64,000 nucleotides of DNA, taken from contig NZ_JAMTCJ010000004.1 of the NCBI RefSeq assembly GCF_024171815.1, positions 372,001 through 436,000 on the forward strand, given 5' to 3'. The notes under the pieces are model-generated. The model searched no databases and was not told where the DNA came from. It was given only the letters and a program-made list of their open reading frames with translations. Source of the DNA: Williamsia maris. Its GTDB lineage: Bacteria > Actinomycetota > Actinomycetes > Mycobacteriales > Mycobacteriaceae. The number at the start of each line of letters is the position of its first letter. Within the stretch, counting starts at the first letter, position 1. Both the position numbers and the translations under genes were made by a program. This document shows, piece after piece, positions 9,232-17,858 of the stretch.

Positions 9232-12200
9232 TCAGCCGCCCTCGATGTCGCCCTCGGTCTCGAGGAACACCTGCTGTAGCTGCGCGAGGAGTTCCGGCGG
9301 CGGCTCGTGCCACAGGTCGCGGCCCGCGGCCTCGAGCAACCGCTCGGCGATGCCGTGCAGCGCCCACGGGTTGGACTCGTTCATGAACTTGCGGTTGGTC
9401 TCGTCGAGCACGTAGGTCTCGGTGAGCTTCTCGTACATCCAGTCCTGCACGACGCCGGTGGTGGCGTCGTAGCCGAACAGGTAGTCCACGGTCGCGGCCA
9501 TCTCGAACGCGCCCTTGTATCCGTGGCGGCGCATCGCGTCGAGCCAGCGGGGGTTGATGACGCGCGCACGGAACACACGCGCCGTCTCCTCCGACAGGGT
9601 GCGGGTGCGCACCGACTCCGGTCGGGTGCTGTCGCCGATGTATGCCTCCGGTGACTTCCCGGTGAGCGAACGCACGGTCGCGACCATGCCGCCGTGGTAC
9701 TGGAAGTAGTCGTCGGAGTCGGCGATGTCGTGCTCGCGCGTGTCGGTGTTCTTGGCCGCCACCGCGATTCGCCGGTACGCGGTCCGCATGTCGTCGGCCG
9801 CCGGGATCCCGTCGAGTCCGCGACCGTACGCGAACCCACCCCAGGTGGTGTACACCTCGGCCAGGTCCTCGTCGCTGCGCCAGCTCTTGCTGTCGATCAG
9901 CTGGAGCAACCCGGCGCCGTAGGAGCCGGGCTTGGACCCGAAGATGCGGGTCGTGGCGCGGCGTTCGTCGCCGTGGTCGGCGAAATCGGCCTGCGCGTGG
10001 GCTCGGACGAAGTTCGACTCGTGCGGTTCGTCGAGATCGGCGACGAGGCGCACCGCGTCGTCGAGCATGGCCAGCACGTGTGGGAACGCGTCGCGGAAGA
10101 ACCCGCTGATGCGCACGGTGACGTCGATGCGCGGTCGGCCGAGTTCGTCCAGGCCGATGGCCTCGAGACGGACCACGCGCCGCGATCCCTCGTCCCACAC
10201 CGGCAGGACGCCGAGCAGGGCGAAGACCTCGGCGATGTCATCGCCGGAGGTGCGCATCGCGCTGGTTCCCCAGATCGACAGGCCCACCGACTGCGGGTAC
10301 TCGCCGTGGTCCTTCTGGTAGCGCTCGATGAGCGATTCCGCCATCAGCTGGCCGGTCTCCCACGCCAGGCGCGACGGGATGGCCTTGGGGTCGACGGAGT
10401 AGAAGTTGCGCCCGGTCGGCAGCACGTTGATCAGCCCGCGCAGCGGTGACCCGCTGGGGCCGGACGGGATGAACCCACCGTTCAGCGCGTGCAGGATCCG
10501 GTTCACCTCGCCGTTGGTTCCGCGCAGACGCGGCACCACCTCGGTCGCGGCGAACTCCAGGATGCGGGCGACGGTCTCGCGCTGTTCGTCGTGCTCGATG
10601 CCGGCGGTCACGGCCTCGACGGCGTCGACCGACCAGTCGTGCTCGGCCATGGCGGCGATCAGACCGCGGGCACGGACCTCGATCTCGTCGACGCGGTCAC
10701 GGACCTCGTCGCCGTCCTCGGACAGGCCCAACGCCTCCCGCAGGCCGGGGACGCTGCGTTCGCCGCCCCACATCTGTCGGGCGCGCAGCATCGCGAGGAC
10801 CATGTCGATCTCGGACTCGCCCTCGGGCGCCTCGCCCAGGATGTGCAGACCGTCGCGGATCTGGACGTCCTTGATCTCGCACAGCCAGCCGTCGACGTGC
10901 AGCAGCATGTCGTCGAAGACCTCTTCGGCGGGACGTTCCTCGAGCCCGAGGTCGGTGTGCATCTGGGCGGCGGTCATCAGCGTCCAGATCTGCTGCCGGA
11001 TCGCGGGCAGCTTCACCGGGTCGAGGGTGGTGATGTTCGAGTGCTCGTCGAGCAGCTGCTCGAGGCGGGTGATGTCGCCGTAGCTCTCGGCCCGCGCCAT
11101 CGGCGGGATCAGGTGGTCGACCAGGGTGGCGTGCGCCCGACGCTTGGCCTGGGTGCCCTCCCCCGGGTCGTTGACCAGGAAGGGGTAGATCAGCGGGAGG
11201 TCGCCGAGTGCGGCGTCGGTGCCACACGACGCCGACATCGCGAGGGTCTTGCCGGGCAGCCACTCGAGGTTGCCGTGTTTACCGATGTGCACGATCGCGT
11301 CGGCACCGAACCCACCCCGCTCGCGCGGCGCGGCGACCCAGCGATACGCCGCGAGGTAGTGATGGCTCGGCGGCAGGTTCGGGTCGTGATAAATGGCGAT
11401 CGGGTTCTCGCCGAACCCGCGAGGGGGCTGGACCATCAGCAGCACGTTCTCGAACTGCATTGCGGCGATGACGATCTCGCCGTCCGGATCCGACGACCGG
11501 TCGACGTAGAGCTCACCGGGCGGCGGACCCCAGTGGTCGATGACCTGCGCGCGGAAGTCATCGGGCAGCGTGTCGAACCATTCGCGGTACAGCGCCGCGG
11601 AGATGCGGATCGGGTTGCGCTCGAGCTGTTCGGCGGTGAGCCAGTCCGGGTCCTGGCCGCCGGCCTCGATGAGTGCGTGGATCAGGGCGTCGCCGTCGCG
11701 CGCGGCGAGCCCGGGGATGGCGTGTTCGCCCTCCTCCGGACCCATCTCGTACCCCGCCGCGCGCATCGCGGTGAGGATGCGGATGGTGCTGGCCGGGGTG
11801 TCGAGACCCACGGCGTTGCCGATACGGGCGTGCTTGGTCGGGTACGCCGAGAGCATCAGCACGACACGCTTGTCCGCCGGCTCGATGTGTCGCAGACGCG
11901 CATGTCGGGTGGCGATGCCCGCGACCCGGGCGCAGCGCTCGAGGTCGGGGACGTAGGTGCTCAGGCCGTCGGAGTCGATCTCCTTGAACGAGAACGGGAC
12001 CGTGATGATGCGGCCGTCGAACTCGGGGACGGCGACCTGCGTCGCGACGTCCAGCGGGGTCATGCCGTCGTCTCCGTCGGCCCACGTCGCCCGGCTGCTC
12101 GTCAGGCACAGGCCCTGCAAAATCGGGACGTCGAGCGCGGCGAGCTCGGCGACATTCCACGACTCGTCGTCACCGCCGGCGGTTGCTCCGGCCGGTTTGG

Positions 12201-12855
12201 TCCCGCCGGCCGCGAGGACCGTCACGACCATCGAGTCGGCCTGGCGCAGTGCGTCGAGGAGTTCGGGTGGGGCCGAGCGCAACGAGGCGCAGAAGATCGG
12301 CAGCGGGCGGGCGCCTGCGGTCTCGATCGCGTCGCACAGCGCGTGGATGTATCCGGTGTTGCCGGAGAGGTGTTGGGCTCGGTAGTAGAGAACGGCGACG
12401 GTCGGGCCGTCGTCGGTGACCGGCGCGGGACGGTCCAGGACGCCCCACGTCGGGGCATGGAACGGCGGATCGAAGCCGTGGCCGGTGAGCAGCACCGTGT
12501 CGGACAGGAACCAGCTCAGCTGCAGCAGGTTCTCCGGTCCGCCCTCGGCGAAGTAGGTGTGGGCCTGCGACGCCACGTTCGCGGGCACCGTGGAGAGTTC
12601 CATGAGTGCTGCGTCGGGGGCCATCTCGCCGCCGAGCATCACCACGGGCAACCCTGACCGCAGGACCGCGTCGACGCCGTTGTCCCACATCTGCCGACCA
12701 CCGAGGATGCGCACCACGACCAGGTCGACGCCGTCGAGCATCGTCGGTAGGTCCTCGGAGACGAGGATGCGGTTGCAGTTGGCGTAGCGGTAGTCGCCGC
12801 CGCTGGCACGCGCACTCGAGAGATCGGTGTCCGATGTGGACAGCAGCAGGATCAC
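9232..12855 (-). CDS. cobN: Cobaltochelatase large subunit CobN
   Basis: The 1207-aa protein matches the CobN/BchH family that inserts cobalt into hydrogenobyrinic acid a,c-diamide with ATP during aerobic B12 synthesis. Recognisable segments are VVRILGG near the start, HIGKHGNLEWLPGK in the middle, and NPRWLDAMRRHGYKGAFEMA near the C terminus. GTG 12855 is chosen because AAGGGAGG lies 8 nt upstream and the protein then starts VILLLSTSDTDLSSAR as in homologues. It is controlled by a cobalamin riboswitch immediately upstream. The chelatase partner subunits CobS and CobT are not in this window. Confidence 0.97.
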   Translation of the reverse strand: MILLLSTSDTDLSSARASGGDYRYANCNRILVSEDLPTMLDGVDLVVVRILGGRQMWDNGVDAVLRSGLPVVMLGGEMAPDAALMELSTVPANVASQAHTYFAEGGPENLLQLSWFLSDTVLLTGHGFDPPFHAPTWGVLDRPAPVTDDGPTVAVLYYRAQHLSGNTGYIHALCDAIETAGARPLPIFCASLRSAPPELLDALRQADSMVVTVLAAGGTKPAGATAGGDDESWNVAELAALDVPILQGLCLTSSRATWADGDDGMTPLDVATQVAVPEFDGRIITVPFSFKEIDSDGLSTYVPDLERCARVAGIATRHARLRHIEPADKRVVLMLSAYPTKHARIGNAVGLDTPASTIRILTAMRAAGYEMGPEEGEHAIPGLAARDGDALIHALIEAGGQDPDWLTAEQLERNPIRISAALYREWFDTLPDDFRAQVIDHWGPPPGELYVDRSSDPDGEIVIAAMQFENVLLMVQPPRGFGENPIAIYHDPNLPPSHHYLAAYRWVAAPRERGGFGADAIVHIGKHGNLEWLPGKTLAMSASCGTDAALGDLPLIYPFLVNDPGEGTQAKRRAHATLVDHLIPPMARAESYGDITRLEQLLDEHSNITTLDPVKLPAIRQQIWTLMTAAQMHTDLGLEERPAEEVFDDMLLHVDGWLCEIKDVQIRDGLHILGEAPEGESEIDMVLAMLRARQMWGGERSVPGLREALGLSEDGDEVRDRVDEIEVRARGLIAAMAEHDWSVDAVEAVTAGIEHDEQRETVARILEFAATEVVPRLRGTNGEVNRILHALNGGFIPSGPSGSPLRGLINVLPTGRNFYSVDPKAIPSRLAWETGQLMAESLIERYQKDHGEYPQSVGLSIWGTSAMRTSGDDIAEVFALLGVLPVWDEGSRRVVRLEAIGLDELGRPRIDVTVRISGFFRDAFPHVLAMLDDAVRLVADLDEPHESNFVRAHAQADFADHGDERRATTRIFGSKPGSYGAGLLQLIDSKSWRSDEDLAEVYTTWGGFAYGRGLDGIPAADDMRTAYRRIAVAAKNTDTREHDIADSDDYFQYHGGMVATVRSLTGKSPEAYIGDSTRPESVRTRTLSEETARVFRARVINPRWLDAMRRHGYKGAFEMAATVDYLFGYDATTGVVQDWMYEKLTETYVLDETNRKFMNESNPWALHGIAERLLEAAGRDLWHEPPPELLAQLQQVFLETEGDIEGG

Positions 12856-12910
12856 GGGTGGTGCCTCCCTTGGGGTTTCGCGCCCCGGTGGTTCGGTGGA
12901 CGTGCGCAGC

Positions 12911-12994
12911 GAGCGGCTCGGGTCTGACTTCCCGCGTCGCCGCAGGTCACAGTGGCGCGACCGCACCGGAATCACACCGGTTTCCGCACCGCTC
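12911..12994 (-). ncRNA. Cobalamin riboswitch upstream of cobN
   Basis: On the minus strand this region shows the cobalamin aptamer core: GGAAACCGGTGTGATTCCGG, then GCGCCACTGT (the B12-box region), then GGGAAGTCAGACC. A closing stem pairs GAGCGG (12989-12994) with CCGCTC (12911-12916). The expression platform is 12856-12910. It contains a GGGG/CCCC hairpin (within 12871-12888) adjoining the ribosome site at 12864-12871, so bound B12 would be expected to block cobN translation. The fold is certain by motif; the control mode is inferred. Confidence 0.95.
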
Positions 12995-13001
12995 AGGTGC
13001 G

Positions 13002-13007
13002 ATCGTA
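13002..13007 (-). promoter_or_regulatory. Probable -10 box of the cobN riboswitch transcript
   Basis: TACGAT on the minus strand lies about 8 nt upstream of the riboswitch closing stem. TTACGA 18 nt further upstream (13026-13031) could be the -35 element. That -35 overlaps the -10 box of the divergent cobG. Confidence 0.45.
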
Positions 13008-13029
13008 CGGTGCCGTCGCCGCCCGGTCG

Positions 13030-13035
13030 TAACCT
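13030..13035 (+). promoter_or_regulatory. Leaderless -10 box for cobG
   Basis: TAACCT lies 7 nt before the ATG at 13043, so cobG is probably leaderless. Confidence 0.55.
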
Positions 13036-13042
13036 GGAGCGC

Positions 13043-14206
13043 ATGGATACGTCGCCGGAGGAGCCCCGCAGGACGCGGGCCGACGCCTGCCCCGGCGCGC
13101 TGCAGTTGCATCAGGCCTCCGACGGCGCGCTGGCCCGGGTCCGACTCCCGGGCGGCATGCTCACCCCCGAACAGCTGTCGGTACTGGCCACCGCGTCGCG
13201 TGAACTCTCGACCGGCGACCTCGAGCTCACCAGTCGGGGCAACGTGCAGTTCCGGGCGGTGACCGACGCCGAAGACCTCGCGGTACGCCTCGCCGCGGCC
13301 GGCCTGCTCCCGTCGGAGACCCACGAGCGCGTCCGCAACATCCTGGCCTCGCCGCTGGCCGGTCGGGTCGGCGACGGTCCGGACGTGACGGACATCGTGA
13401 CCGGACTCGACGAGGCGCTGCGTGCTGATCCCGACCTCGCCGACCTGCCCGGACGCATCCTGTTCACCGTCGACGACGGGCGGGGCGACGTCAGTGGTCT
13501 CGACGCCGACATCGGGGTGCACGCGACCGGCGACGACTTCGCGCTGGTCGTGGCCGGTGCCGACAGCGGCGTACGGGTCCGTCCGGGCGACGCCGTCGAG
13601 ACGATGCTCGACGTCGCCCGCGGTTTCGGTCGGGAACGGACGACGCAGTGGCGGATCGCGGAGATCCCGGGCGGGGTCGACGCGGTGTTGTCGCACACCG
13701 GCCGAACGCCCACCGCGGAGAAGATCGACTTCGATGTCGTCGGGGCGGCGCCGGTGGGGTGGTTCGATCAGGCCGACGGACGGGTCGCGCTCGGTGCGGT
13801 GCTGGCCCACGGCCTGCTGCCCGCCCGGGTCGCCGAGGTCGTCGCGGCGGTGGGTGCGCCGGTGATCGTGACCCCGTGGCGGTCGATCGTGCTGGTCGAC
13901 CTGACCGAGGGTGAGGCCGAGGCCGTGGTGCGGGTCCTCGCCCCGATGGGCCTGATCTTCGACGCGAACTCCCCCTGGGCGAGCGCGACGTCGTGCGTCG
14001 GGTCCCCCGGTTGCGCGAAGTCCCACGCCGATGTCCGGGCCGACCTCGAACGCGCGGTCGAGCACGGCGAGGTCGTCGCCGGTGAGCGTCAGCACTGGGT
14101 CGGTTGCGAGCGCGCGTGCGGGACCCCGCACACCCCGCACGTGCAGGTGCAGGCGGTCGGCGACGGATACGAGCGTCAGAGCATCGGCGATACGCCGCTA
14201 TCGTGA
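13043..14206 (+). CDS. cobG: Precorrin-3B synthase CobG
   Basis: This 387-aa enzyme oxidises precorrin-3A to precorrin-3B with O2 and is the hallmark of the aerobic B12 route. It belongs to the nitrite/sulfite reductase fold, with the [4Fe-4S] cysteines in CVGSPGCAKSH and CERACGTPH near the C terminus. STGDLELTSRGNVQFR matches the siroheme/ferredoxin reductase half-domain. The ATG at 13043 follows a leaderless -10 box. It ends with a GTGA overlap into cobH. Confidence 0.95.
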   Translation: MDTSPEEPRRTRADACPGALQLHQASDGALARVRLPGGMLTPEQLSVLATASRELSTGDLELTSRGNVQFRAVTDAEDLAVRLAAAGLLPSETHERVRNILASPLAGRVGDGPDVTDIVTGLDEALRADPDLADLPGRILFTVDDGRGDVSGLDADIGVHATGDDFALVVAGADSGVRVRPGDAVETMLDVARGFGRERTTQWRIAEIPGGVDAVLSHTGRTPTAEKIDFDVVGAAPVGWFDQADGRVALGAVLAHGLLPARVAEVVAAVGAPVIVTPWRSIVLVDLTEGEAEAVVRVLAPMGLIFDANSPWASATSCVGSPGCAKSHADVRADLERAVEHGEVVAGERQHWVGCERACGTPHTPHVQVQAVGDGYERQSIGDTPLS

Positions 14207-14838
14207 GTCCCGACATGTACTCCTACATCCACGACGGCGCCGAGATCTACCGGCAGTCCTTCGCCACCATCCGGGCCGAATCCGACCTGTCGTCCTACGA
14301 CGACGACGTCGAGCGGGTCGTCGTCCGCATGATCCATGCGTGCGGACAGACCGACCTGCCCGCCGATGTCGTCGCGACCCCGGGCCTCGTCCGTGCGGCG
14401 CGCTCGGCACTCGACGCAGGCGCACCGATCCTCTGCGATGCGACCATGGTCGCCTCCGGGGTGACCCGGCGTCGCCTGCCCGCCGACAACGACGTCCTGT
14501 GTCTGCTCGGCGATCCCCGCACCCCGGGGCTGGCCGAGCAACTGCACACCACGAGAACCGCTGCCGCGGTGCACCTGTGGGAACCGATGCTCGAGGGTGC
14601 CGTCGTCGCGATCGGCAATGCGCCCACCGCGCTGTTCGCGTTGCTCGAACAGATCGACGCCGGTGGTCCCCGTCCCGCGGCCGTGGTCGGTGCGCCGGTC
14701 GGGTTCATCGGTGCGGCGGAATCCTGTGCGGCACTCGCCGAGCGTGCCGATCTGGAGTTCATCACCGTGCTGGGCCGACGCGGTGGTTCGGCCATCACCG
14801 CCGCCGCGGTGAATGCTCTGGCGAGCCCGGTGGAATGA
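14203..14838 (+). CDS. cobH: Precorrin-8X methylmutase CobH
   Basis: The 211-aa protein catalyses the methyl shift from C11 to C12 that turns precorrin-8X into hydrogenobyrinic acid. Typical segments are YIHDGAEIYRQSFATIRAE near the start, ILCDATMVASGV, and VVGAPVGFIGAAES with the active-site region. GTG 14203 overlaps the cobG stop; ATG 14215 is an alternative start. Its stop overlaps the cobIJ start as ATGA, so cobG-cobH-cobIJ form one coupled operon. Confidence 0.95.
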   Translation: MSPDMYSYIHDGAEIYRQSFATIRAESDLSSYDDDVERVVVRMIHACGQTDLPADVVATPGLVRAARSALDAGAPILCDATMVASGVTRRRLPADNDVLCLLGDPRTPGLAEQLHTTRTAAAVHLWEPMLEGAVVAIGNAPTALFALLEQIDAGGPRPAAVVGAPVGFIGAAESCAALAERADLEFITVLGRRGGSAITAAAVNALASPVE

Positions 14839-16367
14839 GCGACGTGGCCGGGAAACTCTGGGGTGTCGGCATCGGCCCCGGTGACAGCGAACTCGTCACC
14901 GTCAAGGCCGCTCGCGTGATCGGTGAGGCCGATGTGGTCGCCTACCACTGTGCGCGGCACGGTCGCAGCGTGGCGTTGGGTATCGCGAAACCCTATGTGC
15001 GGGAAGACGAGCAGGTCTTCGAGGAATTGATGTATCCGGTCACCACGGAGACGACCGACCACCCCGGTGGTTATCGGGGCGCGCTGGAGGAGTTCTACAC
15101 CGCGGCGGCGCAGAGGCTGGCCGTGCATCTGCGCGCCGGGCGCTCGGTCGCGTTGCTCGCCGAGGGTGATCCGCTGTTCTACAGCAGCTACATGCACATG
15201 CACAAACGCCTGTCCGCCGACTTCGAGGCCGAGATCGTCCCCGGGGTCACGTCGGTCAGCGCGAGCACCGCGGCGGTGGGTATCCCGTGGGTCGAGGCCG
15301 ACGAGACCGTGACCGTGTTGCCGGGCACGATGGCCGACGACGAACTGGTTCGCAGACTGCGCGACAGCGACGCCGTGGCGATCATGAAGCTGGGTCGGAC
15401 GTTCCCCCGGGTGCTCGATGCGCTGGAGACCGCAGGTCTCGCCGACGTGGCCTGGTATGTCGAACGCGCGTCCACCGGCACCCAGCGGGTCATCCCGGTC
15501 CGTGAGGTCGATCCGACGTCGGTCCCCTACTTCTCCATGGTCGTCGTCCCCGGTGCACTCAACCGTCCCGTCAGCGAATCCGTGACCGGCGGTGACGCAG
15601 GGGGCGATGTCGCGGTCGGTGAGGTGGTCGTCGTGGGCCTGGGCCCCGGCGCCGACCGGTGGACCACGCCGGAGGTCGCGGGCGAGCTCGCCCGGGCCAC
15701 CGACATAGTCGGGTACAAGACCTATCTGGCGCGGGTCACGCCCCGCACCGGCCAGCGGATGCACGCCAGTGACAACAAGGTGGAATCCGAACGAGCCTGC
15801 ATGGCACTCGATCTCGCCGCCCGCGGTGCGCGCGTCGTCGTCGTCTCGTCGGGTGATCCCGGGGTGTTCGCCATGGCGTCGGCGGTGGTCGAGATGGCGG
15901 CCGAACCGGCATGGGAGCACGTCGGTGTGCGGGTGGTCCCGGGCGTCACCGCGGCCAATGCGGTGGCCGCGGCGGTGGGAGCCCCGCTCGGACACGACTA
16001 CGCCGTCATCTCGCTCTCGGACCGACTCAAGCCGTGGGAGACGATCGAACGGCGTATCCGTGCTGCGCTCGAGGCGGACCTGGTGATCGCGATCTACAAC
16101 CCGGGATCGGCGAGCCGCACGTGGCAGGTCGAGGCGCTGCAACGCATTCTGGTCGAGATCGTCGGTGTCGATCGGCCCGTGGTCCTCGGTCGCGATGTCG
16201 GAGGGCCGGACGAGGCGGTGTCGGTGACGAGCGCGGGTGCGCTGATCCCGGCTCAGGTCGACATGCGCACCCTGATCATCGTCGGGTCGTCGACCACCCG
16301 TGTGGTCGACCGGGCCGGCGGCGCGGCCGTCTTCACCTCTCGGCGCTACGGTCCAGCAGCCGACTGA
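14835..16367 (+). CDS. cobIJ: CobI-CobJ fusion: precorrin-2 C20- and precorrin-3B C17-methyltransferase
   Basis: This 510-aa protein joins two SAM-dependent corrin methyltransferases, as in mycobacteria. The CobI half begins KLWGVGIGPGDSELVTVKA and carries LLAEGDPLFYSSY. The CobJ half starts near VVVVGLGPGADRWTTPE (about residue 260) and carries VVVSSGDPGVFAMA and VVPGVTAANAVAAAVGAPLGH. The two active sites act at separate steps of corrin methylation. The start overlaps the cobH stop, and the 3' end overlaps the convergent cobK by 35 bp. Confidence 0.97.
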   Translation: MSDVAGKLWGVGIGPGDSELVTVKAARVIGEADVVAYHCARHGRSVALGIAKPYVREDEQVFEELMYPVTTETTDHPGGYRGALEEFYTAAAQRLAVHLRAGRSVALLAEGDPLFYSSYMHMHKRLSADFEAEIVPGVTSVSASTAAVGIPWVEADETVTVLPGTMADDELVRRLRDSDAVAIMKLGRTFPRVLDALETAGLADVAWYVERASTGTQRVIPVREVDPTSVPYFSMVVVPGALNRPVSESVTGGDAGGDVAVGEVVVVGLGPGADRWTTPEVAGELARATDIVGYKTYLARVTPRTGQRMHASDNKVESERACMALDLAARGARVVVVSSGDPGVFAMASAVVEMAAEPAWEHVGVRVVPGVTAANAVAAAVGAPLGHDYAVISLSDRLKPWETIERRIRAALEADLVIAIYNPGSASRTWQVEALQRILVEIVGVDRPVVLGRDVGGPDEAVSVTSAGALIPAQVDMRTLIIVGSSTTRVVDRAGGAAVFTSRRYGPAAD

Positions 16368-17088
16368 TCACGGCGTCGACGGTGTCGAGGACATCGACCC
16401 CGACCGGCGACGGCGGTCGTGCGACCATCACCACCGCCACGCCGAGTTCCCGTGCGGCGACCAGTTTCGCCCGCGTGTGTTCCCCGCCGCTGTTCTTCGT
16501 CACCAGCGTGTCGATGTCGTTGTCGCGCAGCAGTGTCAGCTCGGAATCGAGATCGTAGGGGCCGCGACTACGGATGATCCGGTGGTGCGGGGGCAGGTCA
16601 CCGGTGGGCGGGTCGACCACGCGGATCAGGTAGAGGGCGGAGTCGTCACCGGCGAACGCGGTCACGTCCTGACGCCCGGTGGTCAGCAGGATCCGACGGC
16701 CGTGACCGGACACCGCGGCCGCGGCGGCGGTGATGTCGTCGACGATCGTCCAGCGGTCAGCGGCCGTGGGGACCCACTCCGGACGGCGGAACGCGATGAG
16801 GGGTACGTCCAGCGGTGTGGTGGCGTCCGCGGCATTGCGTGAGATCTGTTGGGCGAACGGGTGGGTGACGTCGATCACGGCGCGGCAGTCGTGGTCGACA
16901 ATCCATGCACGCAGCGCCGTCGGGCCACCGAATCCACCGATGCGTACCTCCCCGACTGGAAGTCGGGGTTGTTGCACCCGCCCGGCGAGCGAGGAGATGT
17001 ACGGAACGTCGCGGTCGTCCAGTTCGGCGGCGAGTGCACGCGCCTCGGCCGTGCCGCCGAGGATCAGTACCGGACCCCGACCGTTCAT
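16333..17088 (-). CDS. cobK: Precorrin-6A reductase CobK
   Basis: The 251-aa enzyme reduces precorrin-6A with NADPH. It shows VLILGGTAEARALAAEL near the N terminus for dinucleotide binding, VIDVTHPFAQQISRNA, and the late VTKNSGGEHTRAKL motif. The ATG overlaps the cobM stop by 4 nt (17085-17088). The last 35 bp lie antisense to the end of cobIJ, so the two transcripts end tail to tail without any spacer. Confidence 0.95.
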   Translation of the reverse strand: MNGRGPVLILGGTAEARALAAELDDRDVPYISSLAGRVQQPRLPVGEVRIGGFGGPTALRAWIVDHDCRAVIDVTHPFAQQISRNAADATTPLDVPLIAFRRPEWVPTAADRWTIVDDITAAAAAVSGHGRRILLTTGRQDVTAFAGDDSALYLIRVVDPPTGDLPPHHRIIRSRGPYDLDSELTLLRDNDIDTLVTKNSGGEHTRAKLVAARELGVAVVMVARPPSPVGVDVLDTVDAVISRLLDRSAER

Positions 17089-17858
17089 GTTCGGGCGGAA
17101 CCGTTCTCGCCGGCGACCTTGGTCATCCTCGCCTGTGAATAGAGGTAGCTGTCGGGGAACCCGCTGGCCGCCAGCACCGGTCCGACGAAGATCACCGCGG
17201 TCCGCACGATGCCGGCGGCCGTGGTCTCGGCGGCGAGACGGTCGAGTGTGCACCGGAGGATCTGTTCGTTGTCGCGGCTGGCGAAAGCGACCACCGCACA
17301 GGGACACTGCGGTCCGTAGTGCTCGATGAGGTCGGCCTGGACCTGGTCGACGCGGTGCGCCGCCAGGTGCAACGCGAGCGTGACGCCGGTCGCGGCGAGT
17401 TCGGCGAGCGTCTCCCCCGCCGGCATGTCCGTCGACAATGTGGAGACCCTAGTGATGAGCAGCGACTGGCCGATCCCGGGAACCGTGAGTTCCCGTCCCA
17501 GCGCCGCGGCGGCCGCCGAGAAGGCGGGCACGCCGGGAACGATGGTGTGACCGATCCCGACGGCGTCGAGGGCCCGGATCTGTTCGGCGACCGCCGAGTA
17601 CAACGACGGGTCACCCGAGTGGAGTCGCGCCACGTCGTGACCGGCGGCGTCCGCGGTCCGGATGTGCCCGATGATCTCGTCCAGAGGCATCCGCGCGGTG
17701 TCGATCATCACCGCGTCCGTCGGACAGTGCTCGAGCATCTCGTCGGGGACGAGAGACCCGGCGTAGAGGCAGGTCTGACACCGCGCCAGGGTCTGTGCAC
17801 CCCGCAGGGTGATCAGGTCGGCGGCACCGGGGCCGGCACCGATGAAGTGAACGGTCAT
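17085..17858 (-). CDS. cobM: Precorrin-4 C11-methyltransferase CobM
   Basis: This 257-aa SAM methyltransferase begins MTVHFIGAGPGAADLITLRG, the glycine-rich family signature. It carries ARLHSGDPSLYSAVAEQ and TIVPGVPAFSAAAAALG. It methylates C11 of precorrin-4 to give precorrin-5. ATG 17858 overlaps the cobL stop by 4 nt and its own stop overlaps cobK, so cobL-cobM-cobK are translationally coupled. Confidence 0.96.
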   Translation of the reverse strand: MTVHFIGAGPGAADLITLRGAQTLARCQTCLYAGSLVPDEMLEHCPTDAVMIDTARMPLDEIIGHIRTADAAGHDVARLHSGDPSLYSAVAEQIRALDAVGIGHTIVPGVPAFSAAAAALGRELTVPGIGQSLLITRVSTLSTDMPAGETLAELAATGVTLALHLAAHRVDQVQADLIEHYGPQCPCAVVAFASRDNEQILRCTLDRLAAETTAAGIVRTAVIFVGPVLAASGFPDSYLYSQARMTKVAGENGSART

